Below, piece by piece: positions 6,777-14,602 of a DNA stretch of 17,209 nt. Both the position numbers and the translations under genes were made by a program. The stretch spans positions 1-17,209 of the forward strand of contig JAYFQU010000057.1 of the NCBI GenBank assembly GCA_034926785.1, given 5' to 3'. Source of the stretch: UBA7703 sp034926785. Lineage in GTDB: Bacteria > Bacillota > Clostridia > Christensenellales > CAG-138. Every line of letters begins with the position of its first letter. Positions within the stretch are counted from its first letter, which is position 1. The notes under the pieces are model-generated. The model was given only the letters and a program-made list of their open reading frames with translations. It had not been told where the DNA came from and did not search any database.

Positions 6777-6911
6777 GGGTGCGCACATCCTCTCTTTGAA
6801 TCAATCGGGCGCTCCGCCGCAATCGACGGCTATCCGGTGCCAACCGGCACCCTTCTCCCTGGAGTCTACCATAAATTTCGCAAGACGGCCTACTTTTTGT
6901 CATTTTCATGC

Positions 6912-6953
6912 AAAAAGCGGCGGATATTCGCACGGAGGGCCCCCCGCCGCTTT
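6912..6953 (-). terminator. Intrinsic terminator in the glnA leader (candidate attenuator)
   Basis: On the minus strand, AAAGCGGCGG (6953-6944) pairs perfectly with CCGCCGCTTT (6923-6914) around a 20-base loop, and the T-run reaches 6912. It sits between the glnA promoter and start codon, so transcription must read through it. A second hairpin, GCGGGG/CCCCGC with a GGCT loop (6987-6972), lies just upstream, and GGTGCC/GGCACC (6851-6836) lies downstream. I could not place a convincing pair of ANTAR hexaloops. Confidence 0.75.
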
Positions 6954-7011
6954 CACAAAAAGCGCCCAAACGCGGGGAGCCCCCCGCAATCCGAACGCCT
7001 TTGTTCCTGCG

Positions 7012-7040
7012 AGTATACAAAAAGTCTGATTTTCTGTCAA
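7012..7040 (-). promoter_or_regulatory. Consensus sigma-A promoter of glnA
   Basis: On the minus strand, TTGACA (7040-7035), a 17-base spacer and TATACT (7017-7012) form a near-perfect promoter. Transcription would start near 7005, leaving a leader of about 228 bases. The 533-base gap between glnA and glnN is almost wholly accounted for by the two promoters and leaders. Confidence 0.88.
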
Positions 7041-7167
7041 GAAAAAACATGAATGATATATACTTATAAACTGCAAAAATAAGCGAATTGGAAATGTTTA
7101 TACCCCCTTCGGAGAATTGGGTGCGAGGATTTGCGTTTTTTCGCAGGAATTCTTGCGTAATTTTCGA

Positions 7168-7196
7168 TTGACAAGTATTTTCTCAAGTTGTATACT
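7168..7196 (+). promoter_or_regulatory. Consensus sigma-A promoter of glnN
   Basis: TTGACA (7168-7173), a 17-base spacer and TATACT (7191-7196) repeat exactly the box pair found for glnA on the other strand. An imperfect palindrome CGCAGGAATTCTTGCG (7142-7157, 7 of 8 pairs) sits just upstream of the -35 box and could bind a regulator. Confidence 0.88.
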
Positions 7197-7215
7197 ATCC
7201 GCATATTATTTCAAA

Positions 7216-7260
7216 CGGCAAAGGCGCCGCGGAGATACCGTGGTGTCGTTGCCGCTTTTT
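7216..7260 (+). terminator. Intrinsic terminator in the glnN leader (candidate attenuator)
   Basis: CGGCAA (7216-7221) pairs with TTGCCG (7249-7254), and inside it GGCGCCGCGG pairs with CCGTGGTGTC (10 bp, three G-U) around AGATA. A CTTTTTG tract follows. The three wobbles are G-U on this strand, which fits an RNA hairpin read in the glnN direction. With a start near 7203 only about a dozen bases precede the stem, so any antiterminator must use the stem itself or a protein. Confidence 0.85.
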
Positions 7261-7309
7261 GTAAGCAAAACAGAGGGTATGACAGAAGGGTTTAGGAGGA
7301 GAAAGAGCC

Positions 7310-9403
7310 ATGCGTACGGTTACGGAAACATTCGGCAGTAAGGTGTTTAACGACGCGGTCATGAAGGCGCGCCTGCCCAAGGACACCTATCAGGCTATGC
7401 AGACCGCGATTCGGGAAGGCAAGAGGCTGGACCTCACCGTCGCGAACGTGGTCGCCAACGCCATGAAAGACTGGGCGATTGAAAAGGGCGCAACGCACTT
7501 TACGCATTGGTTCCAGCCGCTCACCGGAATCACGGCGGAGAAGCACGATAGCTTTATCTCCCCCATGCCCGGCGGCAGCGTCACCATGGAATTCTCCGGC
7601 AAGGAGCTCGTACAGGGCGAGCCGGATGCGTCCAGCTTCCCCTCCGGCGGCCTCCGCGCAACGTTTGAAGCGCGCGGCTATACCGCGTGGGATCCTACAA
7701 GCTATGCGTTTATAAAGGAAAAGGTTCTCTGTATTCCGACCGCCTTTTGCTCCTACGGCGGAGAAGCGCTGGATAAAAAAACCCCTCTGCTCCGCTCTAT
7801 GCAGGCCATCGATCGTCAGTCGATGCGCATCCTCAGGCTCTTTGGCAACGAAAACGTCAAGCGAATTGCCACCACGGTTGGCAACGAGCAGGAATACTTC
7901 CTCATCAATAAGGAAGATTTTAACAAGCGCCCCGACCTTGTGTTCACCGGCCGCACCCTCTTCGGCGCCCGCGCTCCCAAGGGGCAGGAACTCGAAGATC
8001 ACTATTTCGGCTCCATCAAACCCCGTGTGCAGGCCTTTATGGACGAGCTCAACGAGGAACTCTGGAACCTCGGCGTGCTGGCCAAGACCGAGCATAACGA
8101 GGTTGCGCCGGCGCAGCACGAGCTCGCCCCGATTTTTTCCACAACGAATATCGCCGCGGACCACAACCAGCTGACCATGGAGATCATGCAGCGCGTGGCG
8201 AAAAAGCACGGCCTCGTCTGCCTGCTGCACGAAAAGCCATTCGAGGGCGTCAACGGCAGCGGCAAACACAACAACTGGTCCATTTCGACAGACACCGGCG
8301 TCAACCTGTTTGAGCCAGGCGAAACGCCATATGAGAACGCGCAGTTCCTTCTCTTCCTCTGCGCGGTGATTCAGGCGGTGGACGACTATCAGGACCTGCT
8401 TCGCGTTTCGGTGGCGAGCGCGGGAAATGACCACCGCCTCGGGGCGAACGAGGCCCCGCCGGCCATCGTCTCCATCTTCCTCGGCGAAGAACTCTCCGCC
8501 ATTCTGGATGCGATTGATTCCGGCTCCGCCTATGGCGCGAAGGAAAAAACGCAGATGAAGATTGGCGTACACGTCATCCCCCACTTCCCCAAGGATACCA
8601 CCGACCGCAACCGCACCTCGCCGTTTGCGTTCACAGGGAACAAATTTGAGCTGCGTATGCTCGGCTCCAGCCAGTCGGTATCGGACGCGAACGTCGTGCT
8701 GAATACCGCCGTCGCAGAATCCCTCCGCATCTACGCGGACGCGCTGGAGGGCGCAGCCGATTTGCCGCTCGCCATCCACGACCTGATTCTCAAGGTTGTT
8801 CATGAGCACAAGCGCATCATCTTCAACGGCAACGGCTATGACGATGCCTGGGTCAAGGAGGCCGAGAAGCGAGGATTGCTCAATCTCAAGTCCACCCCGG
8901 ACTGCCTGCCCTGCCTCGTTGCGCAGAAGAATATCGATCTTTTGACTTCCCATCGGGTGCTCAGCGAAACAGAAATTCGCGCCCGTCTGGAGATCATGCT
9001 CGAAAACTACAAAAAGATCGTCTGCATCGAAGCGATGACCATGGTTGATATGTCCCGCAAGGACATCCTGCCCGCCTCCGCCGCCTTCCAGAAGAAGCTC
9101 GCGGATACCATCGCCGTCAAACGTGCCTATACCAGCGCCGCGGACTGCACCTATGAGACTGAAACGCTGGTCACGGCGGCCGCGCTGACCAAGGCCGCCT
9201 ACGAGAGCACCCGCTCGCTGGAGGACGCGCTCGCCGAAGCGAGAGCCGAAGAGGACGCGCATAAGGCGGCCGAAATTTGCAAGGAAAAGGTGCTCGGGCA
9301 GATGAGCGAGCTGCGCGCGAGCGTGGACGCGCTCGAAATTCTGACCCCGACAAGCGACTGGCCGTACCCCGGTTACGGCGATATGCTCTTCAACGTCAGA
9401 TAA
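7310..9403 (+). CDS. glnN: Glutamine synthetase, type III
   Basis: This 697-residue enzyme is the large dodecameric class of glutamine synthetase found in many anaerobes. Expected blocks are all present: FSGKEL near 95-100, NEQEYFLI near 192-199, EHNEVAPAQHELAPIF at 261-276, EGVNGSGKHNNWSIS near 312-326, and NRTSPFAFTGNKFELRMLGSS with the substrate-binding Arg. Length is normal for GSIII (about 700). The ATG follows AGGAGGAGAAAG. The leader carries a terminator, so expression is probably set by antitermination. asnB follows after 27 bases and is likely cotranscribed. It runs divergently from a second, type I glutamine synthetase. A 757-codon antisense open frame covers this gene but is a GC artefact. 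Confidence 0.96.
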   Translation: MRTVTETFGSKVFNDAVMKARLPKDTYQAMQTAIREGKRLDLTVANVVANAMKDWAIEKGATHFTHWFQPLTGITAEKHDSFISPMPGGSVTMEFSGKELVQGEPDASSFPSGGLRATFEARGYTAWDPTSYAFIKEKVLCIPTAFCSYGGEALDKKTPLLRSMQAIDRQSMRILRLFGNENVKRIATTVGNEQEYFLINKEDFNKRPDLVFTGRTLFGARAPKGQELEDHYFGSIKPRVQAFMDELNEELWNLGVLAKTEHNEVAPAQHELAPIFSTTNIAADHNQLTMEIMQRVAKKHGLVCLLHEKPFEGVNGSGKHNNWSISTDTGVNLFEPGETPYENAQFLLFLCAVIQAVDDYQDLLRVSVASAGNDHRLGANEAPPAIVSIFLGEELSAILDAIDSGSAYGAKEKTQMKIGVHVIPHFPKDTTDRNRTSPFAFTGNKFELRMLGSSQSVSDANVVLNTAVAESLRIYADALEGAADLPLAIHDLILKVVHEHKRIIFNGNGYDDAWVKEAEKRGLLNLKSTPDCLPCLVAQKNIDLLTSHRVLSETEIRARLEIMLENYKKIVCIEAMTMVDMSRKDILPASAAFQKKLADTIAVKRAYTSAADCTYETETLVTAAALTKAAYESTRSLEDALAEARAEEDAHKAAEICKEKVLGQMSELRASVDALEILTPTSDWPYPGYGDMLFNVR

Positions 9404-9430
9404 ACGATATGAAACAGGAGAACGACGATC

Positions 9431-11008
9431 ATGTGTTCGATTATGGGATACCTCGGCAAGCGCATACCCCTGGATTTGCTTGTTGACGGGTTTTATAAAA
9501 CCATTGCAAGAGGGCCTGATCTGTCGCGTATGCTGAACGTTGGGGATGGATATTTGATGTTCCACCGCCTGACGATCATGGGGCTGGAAAAGAGCGGCAT
9601 GCAGCCATTTGAGCGAAACGGGGATGCTGTTGTCTGCAACGGCGAACTATACGGCTTTCGAAAGATGCGTGACGAATTATTCTCCGGATATAACTTCAAG
9701 AGCGGCTCGGATTGCGAGCTGCTCTTACCCCTCTATCAGCGTTACGGGACGGATATGTTCCCGATGCTGGACGCGGAGTTCGCGCTGATCCTCTATGATC
9801 ACAAGAGCGACTCCCTCATCGCCGCGCGCGACCCCATCGGCATCCGCCCACTGTTCTACGGCTATGACGAGGACGGCAAAATCATGTTTTCCAGCGAAGC
9901 GAAGAACATCGCGGGACTGACCGACACGATTCATCCCTTCCCGCCGGGGCATTATTGGAAGGACGGCGAATTTGTCCCCTACGCCAACCTGACGGATATA
10001 AAGAGCTTTTCCGGCGATGATCTGGACGCGGTCTGCAACAATATCCGCGAGAAGCTTACCCTGGGCATCGTCAAGCGTCTGGACGCGGATGTGCCGCTCG
10101 GTTTTTTACTCAGCGGCGGTCTTGACAGCTCGCTGGTCTGCGCCGTTGCGAACAAATATCTGCCGCATCCGATCCGTACCTTCGCCATCGGCATGGTCGG
10201 CGACGCAATCGACCTGAAATACGCCAAGCAGGTTGCGGACTATCTTGGCACCGACCATACCGAGGTCATCATGACCCCCCAGGAGGTGATCGGGAGCCTG
10301 CGCAGCATCGTGCGCATTTTGGAAACCTACGACATCACGACCATCCGCGCGAGCGTCGGCATGTATCTTGTCTGCAAGTACATCCACGAAAACACGAACC
10401 TGCGCGTGCTGCTGACGGGCGAAATCTCCGACGAGTTGTTTGGCTACAAATATACGGATTTTGCGCCAAGCGAAGCGGAATTTCAAAAGGAAGCCAAAAA
10501 GCGCATCGACGAGATCTATATGTACGACGTGCTCCGCGCAGACCGCTGCATCTCCTCGAATTCTTTGGAGGCGCGCGTGCCGTTTGGAGACCTGGATTTT
10601 GTGAAGTACGTCATGTCGATCCATCCCTCCCTCAAGATGAACCGCTTCGGCAAGGGCAAGTATCTGCTGCGCCGCGCGTTCGAGGGAGATTACCTGCCGC
10701 ATGAGATTCTTTATCGCGAGAAAGCCGCGTTTTCCGATGCAGTCGGGCATTCCATGGTCGATCAGATCAAGGCATATGCCGAAAAGCTTTATACTGACGA
10801 GGAGTTTGCCGAGCGCAGCAAGAAATATACCTTTGCGACACCCTTCACAAAGGAATCGCTGCTGTACCGCGAACTATTTGAGGCCGAATACCCCGGCCAG
10901 GCGCATATGGTCAAGGACTTCTGGATGCCCAATCGTACCTGGGAGGGCTGCAATGTCAATGACCCGTCGGCTCGCGTGCTCGCGAACTACGGCGCAAGCG
11001 CGGTATAA
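9431..11008 (+). CDS. asnB: Asparagine synthetase B, glutamine-hydrolysing
   Basis: This 525-residue enzyme uses glutamine as amide donor to convert aspartate and ATP to asparagine. The N-terminal class II glutaminase domain begins MCSIMGYLG, with the nucleophile Cys2 after Met removal; RGPD (28-31), FHRLTIMG, CNGELYG (69-75) and GSDCE follow. The synthetase domain has the PP-loop SGGLDSS at 228-234 and LLTGEISDELFGYKY, the ATP/Mg block of the family. Length matches AsnB (about 500-550). AGGAG lies 10 bases upstream of the ATG. Being directly downstream of glnN, it would use the glutamine that GlnN makes. An 8-bp hairpin (TACCGTGG at 11030-11037 with CCGCGGTA at 11051-11058) may form the transcript end. 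Confidence 0.95.
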   Translation: MCSIMGYLGKRIPLDLLVDGFYKTIARGPDLSRMLNVGDGYLMFHRLTIMGLEKSGMQPFERNGDAVVCNGELYGFRKMRDELFSGYNFKSGSDCELLLPLYQRYGTDMFPMLDAEFALILYDHKSDSLIAARDPIGIRPLFYGYDEDGKIMFSSEAKNIAGLTDTIHPFPPGHYWKDGEFVPYANLTDIKSFSGDDLDAVCNNIREKLTLGIVKRLDADVPLGFLLSGGLDSSLVCAVANKYLPHPIRTFAIGMVGDAIDLKYAKQVADYLGTDHTEVIMTPQEVIGSLRSIVRILETYDITTIRASVGMYLVCKYIHENTNLRVLLTGEISDELFGYKYTDFAPSEAEFQKEAKKRIDEIYMYDVLRADRCISSNSLEARVPFGDLDFVKYVMSIHPSLKMNRFGKGKYLLRRAFEGDYLPHEILYREKAAFSDAVGHSMVDQIKAYAEKLYTDEEFAERSKKYTFATPFTKESLLYRELFEAEYPGQAHMVKDFWMPNRTWEGCNVNDPSARVLANYGASAV

Positions 11009-11087
11009 CCCAACCCTGGCACCCTCGAGTACCGTGGGAATTCGCTCCTTCCGCGGTATGATTACCGGCCTCCGCTCGCGGGGGCTC

Positions 11088-11126
11088 AGCCCATCGGCAG
11101 AGTCCATAGGACTCTGCCGATGGGCT
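11088..11126. repeat. Perfect 18-bp hairpin related to the type 1 repeat end
   Basis: AGCCCATCGGCAGAGTCC pairs without mismatch to its complement across an ATA loop. It is a stand-alone, fully paired version of the last hairpin in the type 1 repeat (101-135). It is fused to the left end of a type 2 element. It could serve as a bidirectional transcription barrier between asnB and fprA, but there is no T-run on either side. Confidence 0.8.
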
Positions 11127-11321
11127 AAAGCCGTCAAAAAACAAGTTTTTTGACGGGGTAACCGCTCTTTGCCTCTCATCCTCCGAACTCCGAACGGCAA
11201 AGAGCTGCGCAGAATCCGCCCGATCCCGGGCGATCCGTCGCGGCGGCAAAGCCACCGCAGCCGGAACCAATGGGTGAAGGGCCGCGGCCCTTCACAATCC
11301 CGGGACTTTGTTGATGAACTA
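11127..11321 (+). repeat. Type 2 hairpin repeat, copy 1
   Basis: This copy aligns with 16828-17023 in the same orientation, with about 20 substitutions and one indel by hand count (about 88% identical). It contains successive hairpins: 11131-11141/11146-11156 (A-rich arm, T-rich arm); 11164-11173/11196-11205 (10 bp, 22-base loop); CGCCCG/CGGGCG; 11240-11247/11251-11258; and 11074-type 9-bp stem GTGAAGGGC/GCCCTTCAC at 11274-11295. The ends read AAAGCCGTCAAAAAAC and, inverted, TAGTTCATCAACAAAG. Together with the preceding hairpin it fills most of the 348-base gap between asnB and fprA. No plausible protein is encoded. Confidence 0.85.
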
Positions 11322-11322
11322 A

Positions 11323-11343
11323 GGCGCGGCTAAAAGCCGCGCC
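11323..11343 (-). terminator. Hairpin downstream of fprA
   Basis: GGCGCGGC and GCCGCGCC form an 8-bp stem around a 5-base loop, 14 bases after the fprA stop. As at the trxA and epimerase loci, there is no T-run beyond it in the gene direction, because a repeat element starts there. Confidence 0.55.
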
Positions 11344-11356
11344 CGTAACCAATCCG

Positions 11357-13402
11357 CTATTCAATTGGCTTAAAGAACTCCGCAGGATTTTTACAGATCG
11401 GACAGATGAAGTCCGGCGGCAGTGTGTCGCTCTCATGAACATAGCCGCAGATGCTGCAGACAAAACCCTTCTTCTTTTCCGGTTCGGTCTTCTTCTCCGG
11501 CTCGGCTTTCTTTTCCAGCTCGACTTTCTTCTCCGGCCCCGGCTTCTTCTCCTCCGTGACGGACGCGAGGGGGACGAACACCTCCGCGCCGTGCTTGCAC
11601 ACGGGGCAGATAAAGTCCGGCGGCAGCGTCTCGCTCTCATGAATATAACCGCAGACCGTGCAGAGCCAGCCCTTCTTTTGCTGCGCCGCGGCATCAGGCT
11701 TGGGCTTGATGTTCGCGCGGTAATAGTCATAGGTGACGGACGGCTCCTTCGAGAGCTTTCTCGACTCGGTGAGATCGGCGAGGAAGAGCGTGTGCGTTCC
11801 GCAGTCCAGCGTATTGATCACCTTCCCGCTGAGCAGCGCGTTCGTCCCCTCGGTGAGGTACGTGATGCCGTTGACGCTGCGCTCGAAGGCGGTAAAGTTC
11901 TCAAACTTATCCATTTCCCGGCCGCTGACGAGACCAAAGCGCTGATAGAGCGGGAACTTGGAGTTCTCGGTCAAGATAGAGAGGTTGAAGATGCCGGTTT
12001 TCAGCACCATATCGTGCGTGAGGTTTCCCTTATTGACCGTAAACGTGACACGCAGCGGCGTGCTCGTCGCCTGAATCACGGTGTTGATAATGCAGCCGTT
12101 GTCCTTCTCCCCGTCCTTTGCGGTGAGGGCAAAAAGACCGTAGCTGATTAAAAACAGCGCCGTGGTGTCGATCTCTCCCACCGGCACAAACGCATTTTGC
12201 GGCAGGGTCATCGTATCCGCAATGGCCTTTGCCAGCGCGTTGATCTCCTCCATCTGCTCCTCCTTGAGCGAGGAACGGAGGCTCACCGTGCCCTCCAGCA
12301 CGGTCATGTCCTTGAGCGGAGAGAGGGTCTCGCGCATGAGCTTTCCGCTTGTCGGCGCCCAGGAGCCGTTTTCGATGAAGGCCAGCGTGCGATTCTGGAT
12401 GTTATGCAGCACGAGGTCGCGGATCAGCTCCTCCATCGTGATGAAAATACCCGCGTTATATGTCGTCGCAGCGAAGACCAGATGACTGTAGCGGAAACAG
12501 GCAGCGACAATCTCCGACATCGGCACCACCGATACGTCGAACACCTCTACCTTGACCCCCAGTTCGCGCAGACGGCAGGCGAGGATTTCCGCCGCGTTCT
12601 CCGTGTTGCCATAGATGGAGGCATAGGCGAGCATGACCCCCGTTTCCTCCGGTTCATAGGTGCTCCAGCGCTGATATTTTTCGATATAGGCTGCAAAGTC
12701 CCTGCGGTGTACGGGGCCATGCAGCGGGCAGATGGTCTTGACGTCAAACGCGGCGACCTTCTTCAGCGCGGCCTGTACCTGCGGGCCGTATTTGCCGATG
12801 ATATTGGCATAATATCTGCGCGCCTCACCCATCAGCGTGTTATAAAAATCCAGCTCGTCGGCGAACAGCGCGCCGTTGAGGGCGTTGAAGGTTCCAAATG
12901 CATCCGCCGAGAAGAGCACCTTGTCGGTCTTGTCGTAGGTAAACATGACCTCCGGCCAGTGCACCATCGGCGCCATAATGAACTGAAACTCATGCTTGCC
13001 GGTGGAGAAGGTGTCGTTCTCCTTGACAATGATCGAACGATCCAAAACATCCATTGCGAAAAACTGGCAGATCATCTCGCTGGTTTTCTTGGTGCAGATA
13101 ATCTTGGTGTCCGGATAGCGGCAGAGCAGATCCATCAGCGTCGCCGAATGATCCGGCTCCATATGCTGCACGACGACATAGTCCAGATCCCGGTCGCCGA
13201 GTTCGTGAATCAGGTTTTCAAAAAACACCTTTGCTACGGCCTTATCCACCGTGTCAAAGAGAATCGTCTTCTCGTCCAATATCAAATAAGAGTTGTAGGA
13301 AACGCCGTCGGGAATGGAATAGACACCCTCAAACATGGCAAGTCTGCGGTCGCTTCCGCCAACCCAGGTAATATCCTCGTTTACTTTACGTGTGCAGTAC
13401 AT
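11357..13402 (-). CDS. Flavodiiron protein (FprA type) with two rubredoxin domains
   Basis: This 681-residue cytosolic protein would reduce O2 to water or NO to N2O. The metallo-beta-lactamase-like diiron domain (about 1-250) has a full ligand set: His80, Glu82, Asp84, His85, His148, Asp167, His228. A flavodoxin domain follows (about 255-400, FMN loop ASIYGNTENA). Next is a flavin-reductase-like FMN domain (about 410-560, IINTVIQATSTPLRVTF). Two rubredoxin domains end it, with Cys581/584/599/602 and Cys649/652/667/670. They are joined by a charged linker (about 617-645) of EKK(A/T)EPEKK-like repeats. Flavodiiron proteins normally carry none or one rubredoxin. GAAAGGGG precedes the ATG. It lies 52 bases after apbE and is probably cotranscribed. 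Confidence 0.95.
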   Translation of the reverse strand: MYCTRKVNEDITWVGGSDRRLAMFEGVYSIPDGVSYNSYLILDEKTILFDTVDKAVAKVFFENLIHELGDRDLDYVVVQHMEPDHSATLMDLLCRYPDTKIICTKKTSEMICQFFAMDVLDRSIIVKENDTFSTGKHEFQFIMAPMVHWPEVMFTYDKTDKVLFSADAFGTFNALNGALFADELDFYNTLMGEARRYYANIIGKYGPQVQAALKKVAAFDVKTICPLHGPVHRRDFAAYIEKYQRWSTYEPEETGVMLAYASIYGNTENAAEILACRLRELGVKVEVFDVSVVPMSEIVAACFRYSHLVFAATTYNAGIFITMEELIRDLVLHNIQNRTLAFIENGSWAPTSGKLMRETLSPLKDMTVLEGTVSLRSSLKEEQMEEINALAKAIADTMTLPQNAFVPVGEIDTTALFLISYGLFALTAKDGEKDNGCIINTVIQATSTPLRVTFTVNKGNLTHDMVLKTGIFNLSILTENSKFPLYQRFGLVSGREMDKFENFTAFERSVNGITYLTEGTNALLSGKVINTLDCGTHTLFLADLTESRKLSKEPSVTYDYYRANIKPKPDAAAQQKKGWLCTVCGYIHESETLPPDFICPVCKHGAEVFVPLASVTEEKKPGPEKKVELEKKAEPEKKTEPEKKKGFVCSICGYVHESDTLPPDFICPICKNPAEFFKPIE

Positions 13403-13454
13403 GCTAACAATGCCCCTTTCATGTGCCTGTCTATCAAAAACTTTTGTAAAAAAC

Positions 13455-14510
13455 CTAATTTTGCGCCGTAAGATAGTTGGAAAATCCGCCGCTCATCCGC
13501 TGCGACCCATCGGAGAGCACCCAGAGCGCCTCCGTATCGGGCAGCGACTCAATCAGCGCCATCCCCTCGTCAACCGGCATACAGAACAGACCCGTGGTCA
13601 GCGCGTCCGCCAGACCGGAATCCTCCGAGATCACCGTCACCGAGTCGTACCGTGTGGATGGCATAAGCGTCGCCGGATCGATGATGTGGTGGTAACGCCT
13701 GCCGTCTACGGTATAGTAGCGCTCGTAGGTTCCGCTGGTCACCACGCTCTGCCCGTCGACCTGCACCACGCAGAGGTTCCCGTCGGAATACGGGTCGCGG
13801 ATGCCAACCTTCCAACTGCTTCCGTCTGCGCGGGTTCCGATCGAGCAGACGTTTCCGCCGACGCTGAGCAGCATGGAGCTTACACCTGCCGCCTCCATCG
13901 CCTCTACCGCCTTCTGCGCGGCGTACCCTTTGGCGATTGCGCCAACATCCAGCCGTGCCTCCGGGTCACGCAGATACAGCGTTCCCGCGGCGCGATCCAC
14001 GACGACGCTGTCGATCCCCACGTGCTCGTTCGCCGCCTCCAGCTGATCCATCGGCGGCAGTGCGGCGGCCTCCGGCTGTTCCACCCCGGCCTCGCGGTAG
14101 CTCTGCCAGATGGCGAGCACATCCCCCATGGCGACGTTCATCCTACCGTGCGTGAGCGCATCCATCCCGATGGCATATTCGATCAAATCCAAAATTTCGC
14201 CGTCTACGGCGACGGGCGCGACGCCCGCATTCCGGTTGACGGTATAGAGGTTGTTCAGCCCCTCATAAGCGTGGTAGATGTCGTATAGCCGATGATAGCG
14301 CAGCAGCAGCGCGTGCAGTTCGTCCATCCGCACGTTTGCGTGCCGCTCACTCACATCATAGACCACAACCGTAGTCGCGGTGTCAAATACGTCCAAAAAT
14401 ACCCGCTCATAGCGCTTAGGCGCCCTCTCTGCCGCGCACCCCCCGAGCAGGATGCTCCCGAGCAACAGTAGGCCCAGCGTGAGAAATTGCAGTCGCTTTC
14501 CCTGTTTAAT
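13455..14510 (-). CDS. ApbE-family FAD:protein FMN transferase, lipoprotein
   Basis: ApbE enzymes attach FMN from FAD to Thr/Ser of redox proteins outside the membrane. Visible blocks are DVGAIAKGYAA, SMLLSVGGNVCSIG, YHHIIDPATLMPS and the metal-binding GLADALTTGLF. The conventional start (TTG at 14465) gives a 336-residue protein with only MLGSILLGGC before the lipobox Cys. The open frame continues upstream to an ATT at 14510, 9 bases after GGGAG. This would give 351 residues with a normal lipoprotein signal (KQGKRLQF, then a leucine-rich core ending LLGGC with Cys25). No ATG, GTG or earlier TTG lies in frame there. I therefore annotate the ATT, with real doubt about the start but not about the family. 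Confidence 0.9.
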   Translation of the reverse strand: MKQGKRLQFLTLGLLLLGSILLGGCAAERAPKRYERVFLDVFDTATTVVVYDVSERHANVRMDELHALLLRYHRLYDIYHAYEGLNNLYTVNRNAGVAPVAVDGEILDLIEYAIGMDALTHGRMNVAMGDVLAIWQSYREAGVEQPEAAALPPMDQLEAANEHVGIDSVVVDRAAGTLYLRDPEARLDVGAIAKGYAAQKAVEAMEAAGVSSMLLSVGGNVCSIGTRADGSSWKVGIRDPYSDGNLCVVQVDGQSVVTSGTYERYYTVDGRRYHHIIDPATLMPSTRYDSVTVISEDSGLADALTTGLFCMPVDEGMALIESLPDTEALWVLSDGSQRMSGGFSNYLTAQN

Positions 14511-14524
14511 CGTGTGATTCTCCC
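14510..14524 (-). promoter_or_regulatory. Ribosome binding site deciding an ATT start for apbE
   Basis: On the minus strand, GGGAG (14524-14520) is followed by 9 bases and then ATT-AAA. The TTG at 14465 has no purine-rich tract at the right distance upstream. The site supports the longer signal peptide. Confidence 0.45.
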
Positions 14525-14573
14525 GTTTTACGCGGCGTATCTCCGCGCCTGAATATCGATGCTGCCTGTAGGC

Positions 14574-14602
14574 ATTATTCCATGTTTTTTTCCGTTTATC
14601 AA
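14574..14602 (-). promoter_or_regulatory. Internal sigma-A promoter for apbE-fprA
   Basis: On the minus strand, TTGATA (14602-14597), a 17-base spacer and AATAAT (14579-14574) match consensus at five of six in each box. The -35 box overlaps the stop codon of the Gx transporter gene. It would let apbE-fprA be expressed apart from the upstream pair. Confidence 0.55.

Noticed and set aside
6836..6987. Classical paired ANTAR hexaloop hairpins in the glnA leader
   Set aside because: Hairpins exist, but their loops (GGCT, GGTT, TTTGGG) do not show the A at loop position 1 and G at position 4 expected for known ANTAR targets.
7292..9565. A 757-codon open frame on the minus strand, longer than glnN itself
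   Set aside because: It lies exactly antisense to glnN, whose GSIII motifs are complete. The translated minus frame has no recognisable domain and is explained by codon bias in GC-rich DNA.
10874..11270. Minus-strand frames starting MPFGVRR that recur at 16438-16902
   Set aside because: They recur only because the type 2 repeat recurs. They run into asnB or the epimerase gene in antisense and read through the hairpins.
12197..13471. A 424-codon plus-strand frame
   Set aside because: It is antisense to fprA, which has all diiron and FMN residues in frame.
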